36,340 bases of DNA from an uncultured Capnocytophaga sp. (GTDB taxonomy: Bacteria; Bacteroidota; Bacteroidia; Flavobacteriales; Flavobacteriaceae): positions 1 through 36,340 of the forward strand of contig CAJPPS010000001.1 in NCBI GenBank assembly GCA_905372595.1. Direction: 5' to 3'. The position numbers and the translations under genes are program-made. Positions 24,231 through 31,738 of the stretch are shown here, piece after piece (the first letter of the stretch is position 1; every line of letters begins with the position of its first letter). The notes under the pieces are model-generated. The model was not told the origin of the DNA. It ran no database searches and worked only from the letters and a program-made list of their open reading frames with translations.

Positions 24231-27200
24231 TTATAGTCCCACACGTAGGGTAAATATCAATCTCTTAGGAGCAATAGGGGTGTTGGAGATTAGGTAATCA
24301 GGGTCATCGCCATTGAGCCTCTTATCGGCATAAAGTAAGGCAAGATTGGTAGCTTGCAACTTTACACTAAGCTGGCGAATACGAGTCTCCCGCAAGAAAT
24401 TTTTATCAAAAGTATAACCTATAGAGACTTCTTTTAGGCGAATATTATCTCCCTTGGCTATACGCACATCGGAATAATCATAAGAGCGATAAGCTCTATC
24501 TAATAGACTATTATAGCCATATCGGTACTGCTGGTAACCACTGAAGAGCACAGGAATATTAGTTTTCTTCTCATCTCCTGCGAACTGCCAACGGTCATTG
24601 ACTTCATTAGGGATAGAAGTAGCATCCGCATAAGTACCGCTATAGATATTCCTAATTCCCTTAAGGCGTACCACATTTCCATAAGCATAGGTAAACACTA
24701 CTCCTACTGATATTCCCTTGTAGGAGAAGGTATTGCCCAAGCTACCCCTATCGGTAGGAACAAGGGTTCCTGAATACTTAAGGAAATCCACCCTTCTGTC
24801 CTTCATATCAATATTGAAGCGAGTGGAGTTGCCCTGTTGGTCAAGGAAAGTAGGGAGTCCCTCCCCATCCAAGCCATTGAAAGGTACTGAGAAGAGAGAG
24901 CTTAGGGGATATCCTTCTCGAGAGAATCCTCCAGTTCCTGTATAACCTACCATATCCCCTATAGTAGGAGCGGTGTTGAGCTTGGTAATTTCATTGGTAT
25001 TATAAGAATGTACAAAGGAAGTTCTCCAAGAGAAGTCTGCTGTCTTGATATTGGTAGTTTCCAAGCCTATTTCAAGCCCTCGACTACGCAATTCAGCTAT
25101 ATTACCACTCTTGGTGATAGTCCCCCCTACCCCTTGTGTAGTTACATTCCCTATAAGGTCATAGCTCTTACGCTGAAACCAAGTCAAGGATACATTCAAT
25201 CGAGATTTGAACAAACCAAACTGAGTGCCAAGGTTTAGCTCTTGATTTTTCTCATAAGTAAGGTCATTATTAGCCAAATTGGAACGATAGATACTGGGTT
25301 CCCTTTCAGCAGAGTTACGCCAAGCCAACTGATAATACAGCTGTGCTAAGGAATTACTCATAGAAGGCGCTACTGCTGTTACCCCATAGGAAGCACTGAA
25401 GCTTAAGTGTGAGAAAGGCTTGAGAGAGGAGAAGAATTTCTCCTGAGCTACATTCCAAGTAACTCCTACATTCCAAGTAGGCATCCAGCGGACAAAGCGG
25501 GCTGGACCAAATTGGTTGGAAGCATCGTAGCGTAAGGTACCATTGAGTGTATAGCGACTATTATAGGTATAGGAGGCATTCCCGAAGATAGCCTGGTTAT
25601 TATCCACTGTATTGGTAATATCATAATAATCCTCGGACTGTTCTTGGAGGTATTTGAAGAAATTATAGGTATAAGCTCCCAAATTTCCTGCATTATAGAT
25701 AGTTCCATAAAACCTATTGGTGTCATCCGTTTTTTTAGTATTATCCATATCAAACCCTCCATAGAGTGCTACCGTATGAAGCCCGTCAAGGAAAGTATCA
25801 TTATAGTTCAGGGTAGCACGGAAGTTATTTCCGTTGGAAGTACGTACGCGCTTGATACGCACCCCTCCTTGAGGAAGTACCACCTGAGGAATAGAAAATG
25901 GATCATTAGGATCTTTGTAGAGATAGGAGTTATAATCCCTTACCGTTTCATTAGGAGCGGCTCTAAAGCGTTCTGCATAGTTGGATTTTTCAGTTCGTTC
26001 TGTATTACGGATATTGGACTGGTAGCGGATAGCTCCCATCACTACTGCCTTGAGCTTAGGGGTGATATTATAAGTAAGCTGTCCCTGAACGCGCAAGGTA
26101 GCCAAGTCTCTTGTAAGATAGTCATTATCTATCTCACTGAGAATATTACGGGGTGCATAATAGTAGGAATAGCTATCTTTAGGGTCTAAGGTACGAGGAT
26201 AGGCTAAAGCATATTCATATAAGTTGGTATAAGAGCTTCTCTGCTCTTGATAGGATAGGTCAGTTATCACATTAAGGCTGAGCTTGGAGGAGAAGTTATA
26301 ATTGGCATTAAGGCTTCCCGCATACTGGTTCATTGTATTCCCTTTTTGCCATCCTGGGTCAGAGAGAATATTCAAGGAGGCATAATAGGTGGATTTTGCC
26401 CCTCCTGCTGATAGGGATAGGGTATGGTTCTGCATAATGCTTGTCTGGAAAAGCTCCTTGAACCAGTTGGTATTTCTACGTTCTGCAGCTCTTAAATATG
26501 CCAAGCGCCCTTCTTCAGTATTGGATACCAAGGGTTGCCCATTACTCCCGAGAACATTCATTAGCTCATACATACGCCCTACCACTCCCTTGGTGCGAGC
26601 GGTTACAAAATAATTAGCAGGCATACGTCCTTTTCGCATAGCTTCTTGTAGGAATCCCATTTGGTCTTGGGAGTTCATAATGTTATATTGGTTATAAGAA
26701 GGAATCATTCGGAAAGTAGATTCATTGGTATAGGTAATAGTACTACTTCCAGAATTCCCTTTTTTAGTGGTAACCACCACCACCCCTGCAATAGCACGAG
26801 GTCCATAGACAGCGGTAGCTGAGGCATCTTTAAGCACCTTAAAGCTTTCGATACTTTCAGCTGTAAGCCCAGGTATAGCAGAGGCAATCAGCATCTTGGC
26901 ATCACCTGAGACAAGGTCTTCAGGCTTGAGGTCTACCTCATCCTGAAGAATCACTCCATTGAGCACCCAAAGAGGTTTTGCTTCCTTAGCAATAGAAGTT
27001 TGCCCACGGGTATTGGTATTCATCGGGGTTTCTCCTTCTTTTTTTTCTTTGGAAGCGACCTCTCCTTCACGAAGCATAGCAATATCTACAATAGCTCCTT
27101 GAGGGGTAACCTCCTGAGAGGTCATTCCTTGTAGAGAAAAGACCAAGGTCTGTCCCTTGACTATTGTCAAGGAATACTTTCCTTCAAAATCAGTATAGGT

Positions 27201-27365
27201 ATTCTGTGAAGTACCCTTCACACCCACCTGCACTCCCACAAGTGGCTTAGACTGAGTGTCCTTAACCACTCCTGAGACTTTCAATTGCTCCTGAGCAAAG
27301 GAAGCATAACTTCCTGTAAGAAGGAGCAAGATTGTTAGTAACATCCTGAATTTTAATGTATTCAT
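24231..27365 (-). CDS. SusC/RagA-family TonB-linked outer-membrane transporter, short plug (copy 2)
   Basis: 1044 residues. Signal peptide MNTLKFRMLLTILLLL to about residue 24, carboxypeptidase-regulatory-like domain at about 26-100, charged linker (KEKKEGETP), reduced plug at about 115-203, then the barrel. As in the other copies, MNTNTRGQTSI leads straight into KPLWVLNGVILQD, and an extra segment (DAKMLIASAIPGLTAES) precedes the LKDASATAVYG motif. The barrel C-terminus, DYSDVRIAKGDNIRLKE through RLIFTLRVGL, is nearly identical to the other copies, while predicted outer loops (for example MRKGRMPANYFVTARTKGVV) diverge. It is the first gene of operon copy 2; its -7 element lies 82 nt upstream. 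Function: TonB-dependent uptake with its SusD partner, ligand unknown. Confidence 0.95.
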   Translation of the reverse strand: MNTLKFRMLLTILLLLTGSYASFAQEQLKVSGVVKDTQSKPLVGVQVGVKGTSQNTYTDFEGKYSLTIVKGQTLVFSLQGMTSQEVTPQGAIVDIAMLREGEVASKEKKEGETPMNTNTRGQTSIAKEAKPLWVLNGVILQDEVDLKPEDLVSGDAKMLIASAIPGLTAESIESFKVLKDASATAVYGPRAIAGVVVVTTKKGNSGSSTITYTNESTFRMIPSYNQYNIMNSQDQMGFLQEAMRKGRMPANYFVTARTKGVVGRMYELMNVLGSNGQPLVSNTEEGRLAYLRAAERRNTNWFKELFQTSIMQNHTLSLSAGGAKSTYYASLNILSDPGWQKGNTMNQYAGSLNANYNFSSKLSLNVITDLSYQEQRSSYTNLYEYALAYPRTLDPKDSYSYYYAPRNILSEIDNDYLTRDLATLRVQGQLTYNITPKLKAVVMGAIRYQSNIRNTERTEKSNYAERFRAAPNETVRDYNSYLYKDPNDPFSIPQVVLPQGGVRIKRVRTSNGNNFRATLNYNDTFLDGLHTVALYGGFDMDNTKKTDDTNRFYGTIYNAGNLGAYTYNFFKYLQEQSEDYYDITNTVDNNQAIFGNASYTYNSRYTLNGTLRYDASNQFGPARFVRWMPTWNVGVTWNVAQEKFFSSLKPFSHLSFSASYGVTAVAPSMSNSLAQLYYQLAWRNSAEREPSIYRSNLANNDLTYEKNQELNLGTQFGLFKSRLNVSLTWFQRKSYDLIGNVTTQGVGGTITKSGNIAELRSRGLEIGLETTNIKTADFSWRTSFVHSYNTNEITKLNTAPTIGDMVGYTGTGGFSREGYPLSSLFSVPFNGLDGEGLPTFLDQQGNSTRFNIDMKDRRVDFLKYSGTLVPTDRGSLGNTFSYKGISVGVVFTYAYGNVVRLKGIRNIYSGTYADATSIPNEVNDRWQFAGDEKKTNIPVLFSGYQQYRYGYNSLLDRAYRSYDYSDVRIAKGDNIRLKEVSIGYTFDKNFLRETRIRQLSVKLQATNLALLYADKRLNGDDPDYLISNTPIAPKRLIFTLRVGL

Positions 27366-27446
27366 ATTTCAATTTTTCTACTGTTATCTAAAAAAGGAAA
27401 GCTTTCTTGATATATGTAAAACTCCCTTTATCCTGAAATAGAATAG

Positions 27447-27488
27447 CAAAATTAAAAAAAACAAATGGTTTTATCTATTTTTTTAACA
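27447..27488 (-). promoter_or_regulatory. Promoter and conserved upstream element of operon copy 2
   Basis: On the minus strand: TGTTAAAAAAATA (27476-27488), 21 bases, then the -7 element TAATTTTG (27447-27454). The upstream element and spacing are identical to copy 3. There is no TTTG at the usual -33 distance. Confidence 0.6.
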
Positions 27489-27599
27489 CAAAAAAAATAT
27501 TTATAAAGCCCGATAGATTATTATTTATTAATATTTGTTAATTTGATTAAGAGCTATCAATGAACTCTCAGTTGATATAAGGATCCATACTCATATTCA

Positions 27600-27638
27600 T
27601 TGAAAAAACCTTCTCCCTAATACTGAGGAAGAAGGTTT
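27600..27638 (-). terminator. Hairpin terminator of operon copy 1
   Basis: Perfect 9-bp stem AAACCTTCT/AGAAGGTTT (27606-27614 with 27630-27638) with a 15-nt loop, followed on the minus strand by TTT then CAATG. It lies 28 nt past the DUF4302 stop codon of copy 1. Confidence 0.75.
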
Positions 27639-27666
27639 CTATTCAAAAAAAGAAAAGAAGCATCTC

Positions 27667-28968
27667 TTATTTGTTCAAATGTAACCAATATTCACTATTA
27701 TTTACACTGGTAAGTTTATAATAAGTTCCCATATCTACTACCTGATAAGGACTTTGGGTTTCAAGTTCTTTGTAAAGAATATTCACTAGATAGGAAAAGA
27801 ATTGAATATAATTCTTCCGAGCTCCTGACCTATAAGCCTCATTATCAGCAGGGTCTTTCAGTAGGATACGCACTTGATCAGAGTGTTCCCCTACAGCTAC
27901 AAAGTCAGCTTCATAGTAGGTTGCCGCTCCATAAGTATTATCACTACTGGTTACATATTTGTAGAATCCTGTGGCATCTTGATCATCATTTCCACTGAGA
28001 ATCTGTACTTTTAACACCTTATCCCAAGACATATCATACCAAGAATACTCCCACTGTGTCCAAGCATTAGTATTGTTAAAAGTATTAGTAAAAGCAGTAG
28101 AGACCCCTGAGCCTCCAAAATCAATTGTTTTAGCTGTTCTCGTGATTTCTATAGGACAAGCTACCAAGGTAGTAGAAATAGCCCCATCTGGCGTTTTCAG
28201 AGCTGTATTATCATCATTAAAATTCAATTGAGTAAGGGTAACTCCATTAATAGTTATAGGCTCAAAAAAAACAATTCCTCTATCAGTGACTCTGAAGGCT
28301 TGTTGCTTGATTTCACTACCATAGGAGAACACAATCTGGCGATAGCTAGGAAAGAGCATCAGGCTTACAGAGGTACCTCCAAGAGTGATAGGAGTTAAGC
28401 CCTTACCTCTTAGGAGAGCTACATTTTCCCTTACTTTATTAAGGTAAGTTTCTCTATTCCCAGAGAATTTTTCTAAGGACATCTCTACATTAGAAGAGCG
28501 TCCCATTACGGTGAAAGAATCACCTTCCTTTTTCTGGATTACAAATTCAATATCTCCTCCACGAGCATTAGGAAACTGTCCTGAGGTTCTTCTAAAGTGG
28601 TGAAGTACTTTGTTATAGGTATCAAAACTCAGAGTAGGTCCCTCTGTTACCTGATAGGTAAAGAAAGAAGCTACTTCATCATTACTTGTTTCCACCTCTG
28701 AGGAAGCCCATACTTTTCCTGATTTGAGCTTTAGGAATATATTATATCCCCCAAGCCCCCGATCCGCTCTGGGATAGCTAGCAATACTTCTATTTACCTG
28801 AGGATAATAGGAAAGAAGCCAATAGCCATCATATTCCAAGTCTTTTTTATAAGCATCAAGGGTTTCTGTGGTTCTTCCTGCGGGTTTTTCATCAAATACT
28901 TCTGGTTCCTTATAGGTACAAGCAGCTATAAGTGGGAATATTAGGGTTAGTAGAATATATTTTTTCAT
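27667..28968 (-). CDS. DUF4302 lipoprotein (copy 1)
   Basis: 433 residues, lipobox Cys17 (IAAC) followed by TYKEPEVFDEKPAGRT. DUF4302 features: LEYDGYWLLSYYPQ, GGYNIFLKLKSGKVWASSE, LSFDTYNKVLHHFRRTSGQ, NARGGDIEFVI, then the beta theme RGIVFFEPITINGVTLTQLN and NFNDDNTALKTPDGAI. The C-terminal region has SSDNTYGAATYYEADFVAVG and a final domain ending YYKLTSVNNSEYWLHLNK, a Y-x-K-L-[ST] ending that all three copies share. It resembles copy 3 more than copy 2. Last gene of operon copy 1, 9 nt after the metallohydrolase stop codon, followed by a terminator. Expected at the cell surface; activity unknown. Confidence 0.85.
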   Translation of the reverse strand: MKKYILLTLIFPLIAACTYKEPEVFDEKPAGRTTETLDAYKKDLEYDGYWLLSYYPQVNRSIASYPRADRGLGGYNIFLKLKSGKVWASSEVETSNDEVASFFTYQVTEGPTLSFDTYNKVLHHFRRTSGQFPNARGGDIEFVIQKKEGDSFTVMGRSSNVEMSLEKFSGNRETYLNKVRENVALLRGKGLTPITLGGTSVSLMLFPSYRQIVFSYGSEIKQQAFRVTDRGIVFFEPITINGVTLTQLNFNDDNTALKTPDGAISTTLVACPIEITRTAKTIDFGGSGVSTAFTNTFNNTNAWTQWEYSWYDMSWDKVLKVQILSGNDDQDATGFYKYVTSSDNTYGAATYYEADFVAVGEHSDQVRILLKDPADNEAYRSGARKNYIQFFSYLVNILYKELETQSPYQVVDMGTYYKLTSVNNSEYWLHLNK

Positions 28969-28977
28969 ATGCGAGTT

Positions 28978-30084
28978 CTAATCATCAGTTAATACAGAAA
29001 AATCTTTTCTAGGGACAGGATTTCCTTCAAAATCGCTACCCACTACATAAGGATAACGGCTACGTATTTCCGCACGGAGCTCATCAAGATTGATATGCCA
29101 CTCATCAGTAAGGTACTTCTTAAGAATAGCTAGTTTTTGTTCTATTTTTTGCTTCCCCGTATAGGTTTCTGTAGGACGAATTTTGGAATCGGCTCGCCTG
29201 AGTTCCTCTTCCCATACCTTAGAGGATTCATAATAGTTCCATTCTCCATCATAAAGGCTACCATAGTTAGTGAATTTAGCCTTCCAAGCGGTATATAGAG
29301 CATCATTAAAGCCGTCTCCATTAGTATCTAAAGAAGTATCAGTAGTAGCACAGCCACAGTCCAGTGTAGCATTATAATACACAATATAACGAGCTAAGAG
29401 CTCTACAAAGTCCTCATTACTGTTATAGCTAGAATATGCAGTGATAAAGCCTGCAGGAAGGAAATTACTGGTATTGCGATCCCAAGCCGTAATCCAGTTA
29501 TCTCGCTTATAATCGGTAGCTGAAATACGCTCATATTCTGTAGAGAAAAGCTTTGCTTGATGCCAAGTATGAGCATTCTCGTGGTAAAGAGTCGCTAGAA
29601 TATTGTCATTCAAGTAATAGATATTATTAGGTTCTATCTGATTGATTTCCAAGAGGTGAATCTTAATCCCTGCATTGGCAAAGCCAGTAATCTTAACCCC
29701 AGAAGGGTTAAACGCAGGCTCTCCTATCAGTACCACCGAATTAAAGGAATGTTCCTTCATAAACTGCTGTGAGGTTACCCTAATATAGGGTTCTACGAAG
29801 AGATAGTTAAAAACATTAACAAACTCTACTGCTTTTTCATATTGGGTAGGAGCAAAGGTATAAGAACGATAGATTTCACGTTCAAGGAATCGATAGACGA
29901 TATCAATATTATAAGGCTTAGAAAGCGTTTTCTCGATATAACGATCTAGCGCATTTTGAGGGTTTAAGCTCTGTTCATCTCCTCCCTGAGAGAGAATACC
30001 ACTCTCTGAAGAAGTATCATTGTCTTTGCCACAGCTCAAGAAGAGTAGTGGAAGGATTATTAGTATATAGTATATTTTTTTCAT
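28978..30084 (-). CDS. SusCD-associated zinc metallohydrolase lipoprotein (copy 1)
   Basis: 368 residues, lipobox Cys18 (LFLSC) followed by GKDNDTSSES, a Lys-Asp start resembling the surface-export signal. HENAH at residues 168-172 in LYHENAHTWHQ and the presumed third zinc ligand E228 in EDFVELLARY are intact. Like copy 3 it has CGC (about 243-245) and a calcium-loop-like DTNGDGFND (253-261) followed by ALYTAWKAKF. The C-terminal AEIRSRYPYVVGSDFEGNPV is conserved. It matches the TIGR04549 family of HExxH lipoproteins linked to SusCD import systems. It starts 18 nt after the SusD stop codon. Hydrolysis of a surface-bound substrate is inferred from the motif and context; no experiment is implied. 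Confidence 0.88.
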   Translation of the reverse strand: MKKIYYILIILPLLFLSCGKDNDTSSESGILSQGGDEQSLNPQNALDRYIEKTLSKPYNIDIVYRFLEREIYRSYTFAPTQYEKAVEFVNVFNYLFVEPYIRVTSQQFMKEHSFNSVVLIGEPAFNPSGVKITGFANAGIKIHLLEINQIEPNNIYYLNDNILATLYHENAHTWHQAKLFSTEYERISATDYKRDNWITAWDRNTSNFLPAGFITAYSSYNSNEDFVELLARYIVYYNATLDCGCATTDTSLDTNGDGFNDALYTAWKAKFTNYGSLYDGEWNYYESSKVWEEELRRADSKIRPTETYTGKQKIEQKLAILKKYLTDEWHINLDELRAEIRSRYPYVVGSDFEGNPVPRKDFSVLTDD

Positions 30085-30102
30085 AAGGCAAAAAAGCTTT
30101 AA

Positions 30103-31728
30103 TTATCTAGGGTTAGGCGTAGTTCCTGCCTGAATGACCATAGCAGGGAGCTGTAAGGTTCTTCTAAGGTCACTGGGTGGAAGTGTCGTCTTAACAGTGA
30201 ATAAGTTACGATTGATATTATCCGTCTCATAGCGGACAACTTCTATATTATACCTACGTACATCCTGCCAGCGCAAACCATCTCCAAGAGTTAGGATACG
30301 ACGGCACTGAAGTAAGTAGTGTAAAAGAGGTTCCTGCTTACCATCATTAAGAAGCGTAAATGAAGGAGATAACCTTTTCTTCTGGGTAGCTCCTGTATTG
30401 GTAGCCTCAGAATAGTTGATATTATTATAGAAATCATAGACTGTCTGTAAATCATTTATGGTATTACGATTGGTATAACCACTTATCGTTTTAACCTGAA
30501 TAAACTTAGAAGTCCACATATTGATATCCTCCAAGGCACTTTGGTAGTTAGCATCTCCTCCTAAAAGGATTTTTGCTTCAGCACGTACCAAAAGGGTTTC
30601 ATCGGTGGTAAAAGGCACCATCACACTTCTAGAATAGTCTCCTGAGAAAATAGGCCATTTGTCAAAGAAAACAATATCATTTTCGTTACTAGAAGTTTTG
30701 ATAGGCATAAACCAGAAGAACTCATATCCGAAGTTATTAGATCCTGTTTTTCCTTCTGGATCCCATAGGTTCTTGGTAGCCACAGTCTCTTGGTTGGCAA
30801 TACGGCTATTGTGAGTATATCGGCGAGAATAGTCCTCAGAGATATAGTTGGTAATCTGGGAAAATACAGGCAATAGCAGAAGATTGGCAGGGATATCCTC
30901 ACGAGTATAATAGAGCGCACGGCTTCCCTGCTTGGTACTTCCCGCCTTATTTACATCTCGGAAATCCTCCCACTTCCTCAGCAAGCTGAGAGTCGTATTA
31001 TTATTAGTAGTAAGTACCTCATTAGCGGCATCTATTGCTTTTTGCCACTGCTGGTAATAAAGGTAAAAACGAGCAGCAAAAGCATAGGCTGCTTTCTTGT
31101 TAAAATGATATTTAGGCTGCTCATAAAAGCTATCATTGATTAGTGGAAGTCCTTGGGTAAGGTCGGCATCAATCTGCTGATAGACCTGAGCGAGAGTTCC
31201 TCTGGGCTGTAGGTTGTTAAGCTCTTTTTCTGGCTCAGTCTTATAAGGGATTCCCAAATCTGTAGCACTTTCGGTAGGATGGTAAGGCTTACAGAAAAGG
31301 TTGGCTAGCTCAAAATGCGCATAAGCACGTGCCACAAGAGCTTCTCCTTTAGCAGCTTGTAACTCGGAAGTGTTCCCTAATTTTTCTATTGCTTCAAGGG
31401 CTGTATTAGCGTGATTGATAGCTTGGTAATGGTATTGCCATACATTTCTAAGTCCTTCATAATCAAAATATTCCTGTGCAGGTCGCCAGTAAGCAACCTC
31501 TTCACTAAGAAAGTTAGAGTAAGTAATAAGGCTTCCTCCATCCCCGATATTATCTGAGGAAAGTTCGTTCAGCAAACTAGCACTTACCTGAGGGTAGGCA
31601 TATACCAAGAGCTTCCCTACTTTTTCAGGAGTATCGATACGTACTTGCGCATCAGGAATTTCATCTAGGAGCTTATTACAGCCCGTAATGATGAATAAAG
31701 AGGTAAGTATAAGGGTAATTTTCTTCAT
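30103..31728 (-). CDS. SusD/RagB-family nutrient-binding lipoprotein (copy 1)
   Basis: 541 residues, lipobox Cys17 (IITGC), then NKLLDEIPD. SusD features: AAKGEALVARAYAHFELANL, PKYHFNKKAAYAFAARFYLYY, FTTDETLLVRAEAKILLGGD and LLHYLLQCRRILTLGDGLRW. The segment KAGSTKQGSRALYYTREDIP is almost the same as in copy 3, and so is GYEFFWFMPI. The last residues, AGTTPNPR, end in PNPR as in the other two copies. It starts 10 nt after the SusC stop codon. It is expected to sit on the extracellular side of its SusC and to bind the substrate; which substrate is not predictable. Confidence 0.95.
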   Translation of the reverse strand: MKKITLILTSLFIITGCNKLLDEIPDAQVRIDTPEKVGKLLVYAYPQVSASLLNELSSDNIGDGGSLITYSNFLSEEVAYWRPAQEYFDYEGLRNVWQYHYQAINHANTALEAIEKLGNTSELQAAKGEALVARAYAHFELANLFCKPYHPTESATDLGIPYKTEPEKELNNLQPRGTLAQVYQQIDADLTQGLPLINDSFYEQPKYHFNKKAAYAFAARFYLYYQQWQKAIDAANEVLTTNNNTTLSLLRKWEDFRDVNKAGSTKQGSRALYYTREDIPANLLLLPVFSQITNYISEDYSRRYTHNSRIANQETVATKNLWDPEGKTGSNNFGYEFFWFMPIKTSSNENDIVFFDKWPIFSGDYSRSVMVPFTTDETLLVRAEAKILLGGDANYQSALEDINMWTSKFIQVKTISGYTNRNTINDLQTVYDFYNNINYSEATNTGATQKKRLSPSFTLLNDGKQEPLLHYLLQCRRILTLGDGLRWQDVRRYNIEVVRYETDNINRNLFTVKTTLPPSDLRRTLQLPAMVIQAGTTPNPR

Positions 31729-31738
31729 ATTATAATTA

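Larger units (their letters stand above)
27366..27666. other. Gap between operon copies 1 and 2
   Basis: 301 bp without a gene. It contains the hairpin terminator of copy 1 (27600-27638), an AT-rich stretch with several short T and A runs, the promoter of copy 2 (27447-27488) and a leader of about 75 nt. The leader has a small palindrome, GAAAGCTTTC, near 27397-27406. I see no ORF or RNA gene. Confidence 0.7.

Noticed and set aside
25644..26189. 181-codon open frame on the plus strand inside SusC copy 2
   Set aside because: It is a shadow of the SusC barrel. Short open frames also occur antisense in copies 1 and 3, as expected from the codon bias, and none has a signal or family pattern.
27366..27666. 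Small RNA or riboswitch in the gaps upstream of the SusC genes
   Set aside because: The leaders of the three copies share no sequence or structure beyond the promoter region and have only short, unrelated hairpins.
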